16,371 bases of DNA from UBA8389 sp964472175 (GCA_964472175.1 CAYYJF010000041.1:1-16371); one strand, 5' to 3'; shown: positions 6,955 to 15,104, counted from the first letter of the stretch. The notes: generated by a model not told the origin, from the sequence alone. Translations and numbers: made by a program.

Positions 6955-7893
6955 TTATGCTTGTTTGAAAACCCGGATGTGGTTTGCAATGGCTTCAATG
7001 AGTCTGATTCTGGACTCGATGGAAGACCAGGCAATATGGGGTGTTAAGAGCAATTTGCTGGAAATTTCTTTGGAGAGCAGTGGGTTTGAAGAGTCGATGG
7101 GTTCTTGCGAAAACACATCTATGGCTGCTCCTGCTATTTTGTTTTCGGCCAGCGCTTTGGCCAGGTCTTTTTCCTCGACGATGCCTCCGCGGCTAACGTT
7201 GATCAGGCAGGCATTCGGCTTCATGCAACACAAAGCCTCATATCCGATTAATCGTTTGGTCTGTTCATTCAAAGGGGCATGAATGGATACAATGTCACTT
7301 TTGCCAAGCACTTCATTCAAGGTGAAAGATGGGTAGCCTGCCTGTACATTTTTTCCTGAGGTGGAATAATAGATCACCTCCATATCAAAAGCTTTGGCCA
7401 GTGCTGCCACCCGTTTTCCGATATTTCCCATACCAATGATTCCCCAGGTTTTACCTTTTAATTCCATAAAAGGATATCCGAGAAAGGTGAATAAATGGCC
7501 GGAGGCATAACTGCCGTTTTTTACAAAGTCGTCATATGCATGCAGGTGGTGCATCAGGTTGAAAGCCGTTGCCAGGGTAAATTGTGCCACACTTCCGGTT
7601 GAATAATTGGCCACATTCTGCACCTGTATGCCCAAGCGCCTGGCTTCATCCAAATCGACATTGTTGGTGCCGGTCGCGGCTATGCAAATCAGTTTTAATT
7701 GATGCAGCTGGTTTAATTCCTTTTTCATCAATTGGACTTTGTTTGTAATCAGAATGTCTGCATCTTTTGCCCGTTCAAACAACTCTTCGGGCGTGGTGTG
7801 GTTGTAAACAGTCAGATTTCCAAGGCTTTGGATGGGCGACAAATCGGTATCCCCAACAGAGGCTGCATCTAAAAACACAAGCTTGGTTTGCAT
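6955..7893 (-). CDS. NAD(P)-dependent D-2-hydroxyacid dehydrogenase
   Basis: This 312-residue protein belongs to the D-isomer-specific 2-hydroxyacid dehydrogenase family, which interconverts 2-keto acids and D-2-hydroxy acids. The Rossmann fold carries GMGNIG (154-159), and the family catalytic residues appear as Arg-235 in NVSRGG, Glu-264 in DVFSQEP and His-286 in LTPHIAW. Other hallmarks are AATGTNNVD (72-80) near the N-terminus and INVSRGGIVE (231-240). The length and lack of an ACT domain suggest a glycerate or hydroxypyruvate type enzyme rather than regulated SerA, but the substrate cannot be fixed from sequence. It starts 4 nt after the alkD-like stop, ending that unit. Its stop lies only 34 nt before the trp -33 element, with no U-tailed hairpin between. 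Confidence 0.9.
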   Translation of the reverse strand: MQTKLVFLDAASVGDTDLSPIQSLGNLTVYNHTTPEELFERAKDADILITNKVQLMKKELNQLHQLKLICIAATGTNNVDLDEARRLGIQVQNVANYSTGSVAQFTLATAFNLMHHLHAYDDFVKNGSYASGHLFTFLGYPFMELKGKTWGIIGMGNIGKRVAALAKAFDMEVIYYSTSGKNVQAGYPSFTLNEVLGKSDIVSIHAPLNEQTKRLIGYEALCCMKPNACLINVSRGGIVEEKDLAKALAENKIAGAAIDVFSQEPIDSSNPLLSKEISSKLLLTPHIAWSSIESRIRLIEAIANHIRVFKQA

Positions 7894-7897
7894 GGTC

Positions 7898-8602
7898 TTA
7901 TTTTTTTAGAAAAAACTGTCTTTCTGATTCCGGAAATTTCTCGATGGCATATCTCAACAAGGTTCTCGGTAAGGTTTTGTAGCGTTCATTTTCCAGAAGA
8001 AACTCTTTTTCTATCAAAAACTGTCGCTTGCCGATTTCGCGCAACATCCATCCGGTGGCCTTTTGAATCAAGTCCTGTTTGCTGTACATCAAGTGTTTGG
8101 AAATCTCCAGACTGTCCTGAAAATCTCCGCATCGAATGAAGGCAAAGGTGGAAATGATGGCGATTCTTTGTTCCCAGATGTTTGTACTTATGGCCAAATC
8201 GTACAAAGGTTTTCTATCGCGGTTTTTCAGCCAGTCTCCAACAATGTGGTGTGCTGTTAAATCAACCAGATCCCAGTTGTTAAACCTGTTGGCGTGTTTC
8301 AGGTAGAAGTCATAGATTTGCTCCTTCATTGAAACAGGGCTTTTCTTGTAGGTTTCCACCAAAATGATTCCTGCTGCAAGCCGCACTTCATGTACCGGAT
8401 GATCCAAAAGCTCGGTCAATTCAGCAAAAGGCATGGCTTTAAACAGTTTAGCTGTATCTCTGGTTTGGGGCACCGTAATGCCCCAAAAAACATCGCCTTC
8501 ACCATACTCTCCTGGGCCGGTTTTGAAAAATCGTTGCAAAATGGCTGCTTTCTCCGGGTTTTTATATTGTCCCAGCCGGTTGATTAATTCGGATGCTTTC
8601 AT
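7898..8602 (-). CDS. DNA alkylation repair protein, AlkD-like
   Basis: This is a 234-residue HEAT-like repeat protein of the AlkC/AlkD DNA glycosylase family, which removes bulky or cationic N3- and N7-alkylated purines. The family opening (FFKTGPGEYGEGDVFWGITVP, split by the usual Gly-Glu turn) spans residues 25-45. The NNWDLVD motif carries Trp-110 and Asp-114, corresponding to the DNA-contact Trp and catalytic Asp of the characterised AlkD. Arg-146 and Trp-185 fit the other DNA-facing positions. All expected active-site residues are therefore present and activity is likely. The ATG at 8602 overlaps the ferredoxin-like gene by 4 nt (ATGA) and the next gene follows after 4 nt, so all three are probably co-translated. 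Confidence 0.9.
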   Translation of the reverse strand: MKASELINRLGQYKNPEKAAILQRFFKTGPGEYGEGDVFWGITVPQTRDTAKLFKAMPFAELTELLDHPVHEVRLAAGIILVETYKKSPVSMKEQIYDFYLKHANRFNNWDLVDLTAHHIVGDWLKNRDRKPLYDLAISTNIWEQRIAIISTFAFIRCGDFQDSLEISKHLMYSKQDLIQKATGWMLREIGKRQFLIEKEFLLENERYKTLPRTLLRYAIEKFPESERQFFLKK

Positions 8603-9270
8603 ACAGGTATGATTTGCTCAGATTTGATTTGACCTTGGGAGGTCATGATTTCAACCTGAATGGGTAATTTGTTTTTTGCCAAATCTCTGGCTTGTTTCAC
8701 CAACCCGAGTAGGGAACTGCAACAGGGTACTTCCATCATTAGAACGCTGATAGACTGTATGTTGGCTGAATCCATAAGGGCAACCAATTTTTCCAGATAT
8801 CGTTCTTTGTTGCTGTCGAGTTTGGGGCATGCTATGGCCAATTTTCTCCCTTTTAATACCTTCGATCTAAAATCGGATGAAACAAAGGCCGAACAGTCTG
8901 CTGCAATCAATAAATCAGCCTGTTTAAATAGGGGATTCTGGGGGTTGATCAGATGCAGTTGAATGGGGAATTGGTGTGAATCGACATTTTTGTAAAGCAT
9001 GGTGGGTGCTGAGAAAACGGGTTTGATGTGATTGAGTCCCATTTGTTTCTGAACTGCATTTTCATCAAAAGCTGCAGCTTCTCTTTCTTCTAACACGATG
9101 GCTCCTACCGGGCAATCGCCGATGCAGGCTCCCAATCCATCACAAAAATGTTCACTGGTCAAAACAGCTTTTCCGTGGATCATTTTCAATGCGCCCTCAT
9201 GGCAACCGGTGACGCATTTGCCGCAGCCGTTGCATTTTTCTTGATCAATTTTGATGATGGTTCTTTTCAT
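8599..9270 (-). CDS. Ferredoxin-like 4Fe-4S protein with an extra C-terminal domain
   Basis: The 223-residue protein begins with a two-cluster ferredoxin module. The first cluster is a full set, Cys-13, -16, -19 and -23 in CxxCxxCxxxC spacing. The second has Cys-43, Cys-49 and Cys-53-Pro, but Leu-46 replaces the middle Cys (CDGLGACIGDCP). This exact motif recurs in a family of anaerobe-type ferredoxin-like proteins, so it is a family trait rather than damage. Residues 105-223 form a second domain with Cys-126, Cys-148 and a Cys-183/184 pair in MEVPCC that could bind metal or act in redox. The role is unknown; electron transfer is inferred. It lies 14 nt after the DjlA-like gene and overlaps the AlkD-like gene by 4 nt. 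Confidence 0.82.
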   Translation of the reverse strand: MKRTIIKIDQEKCNGCGKCVTGCHEGALKMIHGKAVLTSEHFCDGLGACIGDCPVGAIVLEEREAAAFDENAVQKQMGLNHIKPVFSAPTMLYKNVDSHQFPIQLHLINPQNPLFKQADLLIAADCSAFVSSDFRSKVLKGRKLAIACPKLDSNKERYLEKLVALMDSANIQSISVLMMEVPCCSSLLGLVKQARDLAKNKLPIQVEIMTSQGQIKSEQIIPV

Positions 9271-9284
9271 CGTTGAGCTGTTTC

Positions 9285-10001
9285 TTAGCTAAAATTACGT
9301 TCCTTTTTAATGGCGTCATATGCTGCATTGACCTGTTTAAATTTCTCATTTGCAGCAGCCTGAACATCCGGCCCCAAATGAGATACTTTATCGGGGTGGT
9401 GTTTGATGGCCATTCTTTTATAGGCTTTTTTGATTTCTTCAATCGGAGCGTTTGGATCTATTTCAAGGATTTTGTACGCACTTTCTGTCGTTTTGACAAA
9501 CATGGCCTGAATGGAATCCTGATCTATCTGGGAAATGCCCAGCCAATTTGCAATGCTTCTAATGATTTGAATTTCTGATGGATGCGAATGTCCATCGCTC
9601 ATGGATAAACCATACAGAAAGTGCATCAATTGAAGTCTGGAGGCATGATCCATGTACATTCGAATTTCCTGACAGACATCCCGTACGCTGTAATCCTGTT
9701 TGAGCAATTCGCGGAGGGTTAAAATATAATTTGCTGCCTTTTCTTGTCCGAATTGTCGAACAAAAAACTTTTTCACAAAATCAAGCTCGGTTTTTAAAAC
9801 CTGATTGTCCGATTTCATGACTGCTGCCGAAAGTATGAGTAAGGAAACTCCAAAATCGCCAGGTTGTGTTTGTGGTTTTACGTGTTTGGTATGCCGAACC
9901 GATTGATCGAACAACGACCCCAATGCGTATCCCATGATGCCGCCGATTACGCCGCCTACCGACCAACCCAAAACGCCACCTATCCATTTAACTGCGCCCA
10001 T
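9285..10001 (-). CDS. TerB/J-domain membrane co-chaperone, DjlA-like
   Basis: This 238-residue protein has three parts. Residues 6-33 form a Gly-rich hydrophobic segment (WIGGVLGWSVGGVIGGIMGYALG) likely to sit in or on the membrane. Residues 48-165 resemble a TerB-type helical domain (LILSAAVMKSDNQV; MSDGHSHPSE). Residues 174-235 are a J domain with the DnaK-activating HPD motif at 202-204. The same architecture occurs in DjlA, a membrane-anchored DnaJ paralogue that stimulates DnaK. Its nearest upstream gene is clpB, so two chaperone genes adjoin, but a terminator-like hairpin and a new promoter lie between them. The ATG at 10001 follows the hairpin's U-run almost directly. Confidence 0.88.
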   Translation of the reverse strand: MGAVKWIGGVLGWSVGGVIGGIMGYALGSLFDQSVRHTKHVKPQTQPGDFGVSLLILSAAVMKSDNQVLKTELDFVKKFFVRQFGQEKAANYILTLRELLKQDYSVRDVCQEIRMYMDHASRLQLMHFLYGLSMSDGHSHPSEIQIIRSIANWLGISQIDQDSIQAMFVKTTESAYKILEIDPNAPIEEIKKAYKRMAIKHHPDKVSHLGPDVQAAANEKFKQVNAAYDAIKKERNFS

Positions 10002-10005
10002 AGTC

Positions 10006-10046
10006 TAAAAAATTAAACCGGAAACAACAATCAGGTTGTTTCCGGT
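10006..10046 (-). terminator. Hairpin with U-run after clpB, overlapping the djlA-like leader
   Basis: An 11-bp perfect stem (CCGGAAACAAC, 10045-10035 paired with 10028-10018; a 12th A-T pair at 10046/10017) closes a 6-nt loop. On the minus strand it runs into TTTAATTTTTT. It lies 56 nt after the clpB stop, so it is a good intrinsic terminator for that gene. On the plus strand no U-run follows. The expected start of the next transcription unit falls inside the first arm. Confidence 0.8.
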
Positions 10047-10048
10047 CA

Positions 10049-10082
10049 CAAAAGTACAATAATTGAGGTTCTTCCATTCGAA
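10049..10082 (-). promoter_or_regulatory. Promoter of the djlA-like four-gene unit
   Basis: On the minus strand TACTTTTG (10056-10049) matches TAnnTTTG exactly and is identical to the -7 element of the trp promoter. A TTCG 22 nt upstream (10082-10079) is a one-mismatch -33 element. The predicted start is near 10041-10043, about 40 nt before the ATG. Confidence 0.65.
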
Positions 10083-10101
10083 TTTGAGGTAAATTATCAC
10101 A

Positions 10102-12240
10102 TTATTTCTCTGTGGTAATGATTTGTTCAAACGTCAATTCGTTTTCATTGAAGTCCACCAAAATGGGTTTGCTCATATCCAATGTGCGGCCAATGATTTT
10201 CTTGGAAAGTTCGTCCATAACATATTTGTTCAATACCCTTTTCACAGGTCTGGCGCCATATTGTGGGTCGTATCCCATTTGCGCAATCCAGTGCAGAGCC
10301 CGATCGCTGACGGTTAAGTTTAACCCGCGCTCCTTCAATTGATTCATCGTTTGATCCAACTGCAATTGAACAATTTTCAGGATGTCGTTTTGATCCAATG
10401 GCGTGAACATGATTATTTCGTCAATTCGATTGAGAAATTCAGGTCTGACATGTTGTTTGAGTTCATCAAACAATTCGTTTTTTGTCGACTCCAACAGAGC
10501 TGCCCGGTTTGTATCGTTCAAATGCTCGAATTTTTCCCGAATCAGCGAAGATCCGATGTTGGAGGTCATGATGATGAGCGTGTTTTTGAAATTGACCGTT
10601 CGTCCTTTGTTGTCGGTCAACCTGCCGTCATCCAAAACCTGCAACAAGACGTTGAAAACATCGGAATGAGCCTTTTCAATTTCATCAAACAGGACAACGG
10701 AGTAGGGTTTGTGTCTGATGGCTTCGGTCAATTGTCCGCCTTCATCATACCCCACATATCCGGGAGGTGACCCGATGAGTCTGGTGACAGAAAATTTTTC
10801 CTGATACTCAGACATGTCTATTCGGGTGATTTTGTTTTCATCATCAAACAAATAGTCTGCCAACGCTTTGGCCAACTCTGTCTTTCCAACGCCTGTTGTT
10901 CCAAGAAAAATAAATGAACCGATGGGCCGTTTCGGGTCGCCCAATCCAGCCCGACTTCTCCGAATGGCGTTCGAAACAGCTGTAATGGCTTCATTCTGAC
11001 CTACAATTCGTTTGTGTAGTTCGTCTTCCAAATGAAGCAATTTATCCTGCTCACTCTGCATCATTTTGTTCACGGGAATGCCAGTCCAGCGGGATACCAC
11101 ATCTGCAATGTCTTCTGTATCCACCTCTTCTTTGATCAGTGGGTCGTTTGCCTGCATGTTGTGAAGTTTTGTTTTGGCCGATTCGATCTGGTTCTGAATG
11201 TCTTTCATTTTCCCATACCTGATTTCTGCCACTTTCCCGTAATTGCCTTCCCGCTCGGCTCTTTCTGCTTCAAATTTGAGCTTTTCCAAATCAATTTTGC
11301 CTTGTTGGATGTCATTGATGAGGCTTTTTTCGGCCTGCCATTTTTTTCTAACCGTTTCGCTTTGTTCTTTTAAGTGGGCAATGTCGGTACTGAGCTGTTG
11401 AAGCTTGCTGCTGTTGTTTTCCCTTTTAATGGCTTCGCGTTCAATCTCCAATTGCATGATGCTCCGATCTATTTTGTCCAGCTCTTCCGGTTTGGAGTCT
11501 ACCTCCAACCTCAATTTTGCTGCGGCTTCATCCATCAAATCGATGGCTTTATCGGGAAGAAACCGATCGGTGATGTATCGCGTAGAGAGTTGCACGGCAG
11601 CGATGATGGCATCGTCTTTGATCCGAACTTTATGGTGGTTTTCGTACCTTTCTTTGAGGCCTCTTAATATAGAAATGCTGGCTGCTTCGTCTGGTTCTTC
11701 GACCAAAACGGTTTGGAAACGACGTTCCAACGCTTTGTCCTGCTCGAAATATTTCTGATATTCGTTCAGCGTGGTGGCTCCAATGGCTCTTAATTCTCCT
11801 CTGGCCAATGCGGGTTTTAAGATGTTGGCTGCATCCATCGCGCCATCACTTTTTCCTGCACCCACCAAGGTGTGAATTTCATCAATGAACAAAATGTATT
11901 CACCGTTCGATTCAATCACTTCGTTGATGACCGATTTTAAACGCTCTTCGAATTCGCCTTTGTATTTGGCACCGGCAATCAATGCGCCCATATCCAGAGA
12001 GAATAATTGCTTGGTTTTGAGGTTTTCGGGCACGTCTCCCTGTACAATTCTTTGTGCCAAACCTTCCGCAATGGCTGTTTTCCCTGTGCCTGGTTCACCA
12101 ATCAGGATGGGGTTGTTTTTCGTTCTTCGGCTCAAGATTTGTAGTACCCGACGAATTTCTTCATCCCGCCCAATGACAGGATCCAATTTGCCGTTTTTGG
12201 CGCTTTCATTCAAAGGAATGGTAAAATCTTTCAGACTCAT
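10102..12240 (-). CDS. clpB: ClpB disaggregase lacking the N-terminal domain
   Basis: ClpB is a ring-forming AAA+ unfoldase that rescues aggregated proteins with DnaK. This 712-residue protein has both ATPase modules. Module 1 carries Walker A GEPGTGKT (48-55), Walker B LFIDE (117-121), arginine fingers in ERRF (172-175) and the pore loop KYKGE (92-96). Module 2 carries GTTGVGKT (447-454), LFDE (517-520), GYVGY (494-498) and sensor-2 GARP (662-665). The coiled-coil M domain (about 250-375) separates them, which distinguishes ClpB from ClpA and ClpC. Full-length ClpB is about 860 residues. Here the roughly 150-residue substrate-binding N domain is absent, and the protein starts at the linker before GKLDPVIGRDEE. 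An in-frame TAA two codons before the ATG at 12240 and only 150 bp of spacer exclude a hidden N domain. Confidence 0.95.
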   Translation of the reverse strand: MSLKDFTIPLNESAKNGKLDPVIGRDEEIRRVLQILSRRTKNNPILIGEPGTGKTAIAEGLAQRIVQGDVPENLKTKQLFSLDMGALIAGAKYKGEFEERLKSVINEVIESNGEYILFIDEIHTLVGAGKSDGAMDAANILKPALARGELRAIGATTLNEYQKYFEQDKALERRFQTVLVEEPDEAASISILRGLKERYENHHKVRIKDDAIIAAVQLSTRYITDRFLPDKAIDLMDEAAAKLRLEVDSKPEELDKIDRSIMQLEIEREAIKRENNSSKLQQLSTDIAHLKEQSETVRKKWQAEKSLINDIQQGKIDLEKLKFEAERAEREGNYGKVAEIRYGKMKDIQNQIESAKTKLHNMQANDPLIKEEVDTEDIADVVSRWTGIPVNKMMQSEQDKLLHLEDELHKRIVGQNEAITAVSNAIRRSRAGLGDPKRPIGSFIFLGTTGVGKTELAKALADYLFDDENKITRIDMSEYQEKFSVTRLIGSPPGYVGYDEGGQLTEAIRHKPYSVVLFDEIEKAHSDVFNVLLQVLDDGRLTDNKGRTVNFKNTLIIMTSNIGSSLIREKFEHLNDTNRAALLESTKNELFDELKQHVRPEFLNRIDEIIMFTPLDQNDILKIVQLQLDQTMNQLKERGLNLTVSDRALHWIAQMGYDPQYGARPVKRVLNKYVMDELSKKIIGRTLDMSKPILVDFNENELTFEQIITTEK

Positions 12241-12390
12241 AGTGGCTTAGTTTTATTCAATAAAAACAAAACGTTTGCCAGAATAATTAACTGCCATAAT
12301 GACCAGTTAATCAAGGATAAAACTGCCACAATGGCATAAGTTTGGCTTTGCCGCATGACTTTTCTTCAGGCCATCAGATGCAATTTTACG
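12241..12390 (-). promoter_or_regulatory. clpB upstream region with TGCCA repeats
   Basis: This 150-bp spacer holds a 13-bp direct repeat, AACTGCCAYAATG on the plus strand, at 12289-12301 and 12321-12333, one mismatch and 32 bp apart. A third TGCCA at 12276 keeps the phase (16 then 32 bp). The second copy extends into an inverted repeat, TGCCAcaaTGGCA (12324-12336). The arrangement looks like a multi-site operator or activator region for clpB. No CIRCE element and no good TTTG/TAnnTTTG promoter was found, and no clear terminator for the upstream gene. Confidence 0.45.
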
Positions 12391-12546
12391 CTAATTGTGC
12401 AGGAGTGTTCCGTTTCCGGTAATGCCTTCGGCGCTGATTTTTATTCCTTTCACTGAATTTTTGGAGTGGAAGAATTCAAGCGTTTTTTTGCCTGTTTTTG
12501 GGTCAAGGTAAAAGTCAGGATTCCAATACAGGGTTCTCCTGTAGTC
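12391..12546 (-). repeat. 3'-end direct repeat, left copy
   Basis: The last about 156 bp of the left paralogue match the end of the right paralogue (14949-15104) with six mismatches seen by eye, all synonymous over the final 51 codons. The two repeats are in the same orientation, offset by 2,558 bp. Confidence 0.85.
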
Positions 12547-14910
12547 GGGTTCCAAATCCTCCGTTTCTGGTGTATAAGTTGGTGAATAGAAGGTTTTCGG
12601 AAGTGCATAACCTTTAAGAATCGTTTTTCTGACCCCACGCACTTCTTTGCGTCTATCAGGTGGTATTAAATAGTATATAACCAAAACATAGGAGTCATCA
12701 ATAAAAAATCCATCTTTTGTTAAAACATCACTATATGCAATGACATCTCCATCTTCAACGATTAAAATTTCCTCTACATCCTCATAAAGAATAACCCTCT
12801 CCCCCGGATCATCCATTCTTGAAGTGATCCCTTTATTGTATTTCGATGGAAGCGTCATGACAATAGTTTTTTTCCCTTTATAAGTAAGTTCACCGTTGTT
12901 GCTAGTCTGAAAATAGGGGTTGGTGTCCAGTAAAAATTCTTCAATGTTTGAATATTCATATGCTCCCTGATCGCGTGTCAAATCCGCTTCTGCATCTAAA
13001 TTGTAACGCAGTGATGCTTTTCTGGCAGCTGCTTCATTGAAGGTCTCTTTTTTTTCTTCTGTAATGATGAATTCTTTGAAGGTAATTTCTTTGACTCCAT
13101 TTACTGTTTTGCTGGTTTTTTTTGAATAGTTGACCTTGCCCAAAACATTGGTTGAGTCTATGTCTTTCGGAATAAAATTTTCCTTATCCAGCCATACTTC
13201 CTTATCCAGTTCAGACAACCATTTGGTCTTTGGAGTAAAGGAACGGTGAAGCATGATGCGCAAATCTTTTTGTTTTTCTTTGACAAAACTAGCCAGGTTC
13301 AACTCCCAATCATCGTACATATTGACGATAAAATTAAAGGTTCCGCTTGAATCGGTTTTTGTTTTTCCAGAAATACCTGCTTTTCCTCTTGTCATCCAAT
13401 AGATATACTCGGTATTTGGCACAATTTTCTTCTGCCAGATGCTTCGAGCTTCTCCATCCACCAAAATGCCTTCCTCGATGGGGTGGGGTGCTTTGAAGGG
13501 TTTTAACCCTGACATGTATTCCCAGTCATACCTTCTGCCGCTTTGCGTAAGCATCAATAGATCCAAGGCCTCGAGTTTTTCGGCTGTTTTTTCTGAGAAA
13601 TACCAAAGGGGGTTCTCGATGTATCCTTTTAAATCGGAAGACAACAGTAGATTGGTTGCCAGCGTCTGATTGTCTGAATTTCCGGCAATGCTTTTGGCTG
13701 CATCTCTGACTGCCAGGGAAATGGATGTTCCATATTTGGTGTTGAAAGTATCCAGTGCTGTAACGGTAAGCTGAACCTTTTCGAAGGGTTTGTATTTCGA
13801 TTTGTTTGTTTGAATACTCAGGTTGGCTTTCAGAGAAGGGTATTTAAACAACAATCTGTCGGCTTGTTGTTGTCCTGTGGTGTCATACAGCGTGTATTGA
13901 TAGACCCCTGCTGGCCATCGTTTGGTGTTGATGCCGATTTTTTGCCCTTTATTGGGCACATGGAAGGTATAAAAGTCAATAAGTTTTCCCTTGCTTGTAA
14001 CCAAAAGCGCTAGTGAGTCTTTTTCCGATATGTTGATGGTCTTTTGAATGTTAAAAGTAATGGAATCACCTGTTGGGTTATCGCAAATCATGACAAATCC
14101 GTTTTGATGAACCATGGGTAGAGCGACTGTTTTATTATTCTTCCCGACACGTATTTCAGCGCTGTAATTGTCACTATTTACCTCGATCGGAAATGCCCCC
14201 ATGCCCAAATGTTTGGTTCTGAATTTTCCAATGGCTTTATTTTCAGCGTTGTACAAAGTTAATTCCGCGTCCAAACTTCTTCCGTCATCATTAAATACCT
14301 TAAATGCCACATTGGTTTTGGTTCCCCGAATCAATGTACCGCCCTCAGGAAAAAATTCTACCAATAAGTTTCCGTTGTATGGTTTTTTATTTCTGAGATT
14401 GGGGATGCTGTATAGCCTTGGTGTCATGCTCCGATTTTCGTAATCGTTTTCATTGGAGGCTTTGTCAAAAACCGGGAACACCCTGGAAAAGATAACATCT
14501 TCGCCAAAATTGAGCATGGCGCGGGTAAATGCTCTGATCTCATAAAACCCTCCGGGCAGGGAATCTGGTAGAAAAAACTCGCCTATGCCAACACCATTTG
14601 TAATGCGAACTTTTTTCCCTTCAATCAGATGCCCCTCTGATGTTCTTAGTTCAACATAAAGCGTTTTGCTCATGTTGGTTGGCGTGTGGACCAAGGCGTT
14701 CACTACATAGGCTTTAAACCAAATGGTTTCGCTCAGGAAATAGGCCGTATTGTCAAAGTGCAAATACACTTTTTCTTGCGTGTAATTGTTGGAAAACCGC
14801 GCAGCGTTTTTGGCAAAAGCTTTTAATTTGTCAGAGGCGCTGCTGTTTTTTTGTGCAAAAGCTGCTGTAAAAATGAAAATAGAAACAAAGACAAAAATGT
14901 GTTTTTTCAT
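12391..14910 (-). CDS. Large exported MG2 / plug-like protein, left tandem copy
   Basis: This 839-residue protein has a signal peptide (1-19, cleavage likely after AAFA). Residues 44-146 start with YTQEKVYLHFDNTAYFLSE and read as an MG2-like beta-sandwich, the macroglobulin fold found in many exported Bacteroidota proteins. Further beta-rich segments run to about 560. Residues 655-750 (IEEFL, YKGKKTIVMTL, VEEILIVEDGDVIAYSD) resemble a decayed TonB-dependent receptor plug. The C-terminus has FYSPTYTPE and TLYWNPDFYLDPKTG, usual at the end of this family, followed by a final beta segment. No beta-barrel is present, so it is not a receptor itself. It probably acts in the periplasm or at the outer membrane; the substrate is unknown. 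It lies 38 nt after its paralogue and probably shares its transcript. Confidence 0.78.
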   Translation of the reverse strand: MKKHIFVFVSIFIFTAAFAQKNSSASDKLKAFAKNAARFSNNYTQEKVYLHFDNTAYFLSETIWFKAYVVNALVHTPTNMSKTLYVELRTSEGHLIEGKKVRITNGVGIGEFFLPDSLPGGFYEIRAFTRAMLNFGEDVIFSRVFPVFDKASNENDYENRSMTPRLYSIPNLRNKKPYNGNLLVEFFPEGGTLIRGTKTNVAFKVFNDDGRSLDAELTLYNAENKAIGKFRTKHLGMGAFPIEVNSDNYSAEIRVGKNNKTVALPMVHQNGFVMICDNPTGDSITFNIQKTINISEKDSLALLVTSKGKLIDFYTFHVPNKGQKIGINTKRWPAGVYQYTLYDTTGQQQADRLLFKYPSLKANLSIQTNKSKYKPFEKVQLTVTALDTFNTKYGTSISLAVRDAAKSIAGNSDNQTLATNLLLSSDLKGYIENPLWYFSEKTAEKLEALDLLMLTQSGRRYDWEYMSGLKPFKAPHPIEEGILVDGEARSIWQKKIVPNTEYIYWMTRGKAGISGKTKTDSSGTFNFIVNMYDDWELNLASFVKEKQKDLRIMLHRSFTPKTKWLSELDKEVWLDKENFIPKDIDSTNVLGKVNYSKKTSKTVNGVKEITFKEFIITEEKKETFNEAAARKASLRYNLDAEADLTRDQGAYEYSNIEEFLLDTNPYFQTSNNGELTYKGKKTIVMTLPSKYNKGITSRMDDPGERVILYEDVEEILIVEDGDVIAYSDVLTKDGFFIDDSYVLVIYYLIPPDRRKEVRGVRKTILKGYALPKTFYSPTYTPETEDLEPDYRRTLYWNPDFYLDPKTGKKTLEFFHSKNSVKGIKISAEGITGNGTLLHN

Positions 14911-14948
14911 GTGTCTAAAATCAAATGAAACAACTGTGCAGTTTTTCT

Positions 14949-15104
14949 CTAATTGTGCAGGAGTGTTCCGTTCCCGGTAATGCCTTCGGCACTGATTTTT
15001 ATTCCTTTCACTGAATTTTTGGAGTGGAAGAACTCAAGCGTTTTCTTGCCAGTTTTTGGGTCAAGGTAAAAATCAGGATTCCAATACAGGGTTCTCCTGT
15101 AGTC
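14949..15104 (-). repeat. 3'-end direct repeat, right copy
   Basis: This is the partner of 12391-12546. Identity is highest in the final 51 codons and falls off abruptly beyond about 80 codons from the stop. Confidence 0.85.

Noticed and set aside
9110..9145. Second ferredoxin cluster with a missing Cys read as a degenerate, broken motif
   Set aside because: The CDGLGACIGDCP pattern is shared by a whole family of ferredoxin-like proteins, so it is a family feature and not a mutation.
12265..12280. Sigma-54-like promoter before clpB (TGGCA, then TTGT at the right distance, on the minus strand)
   Set aside because: The nearly invariant GC of the -12 element is GT here, and TGGCA is explained by the repeat family in this spacer.
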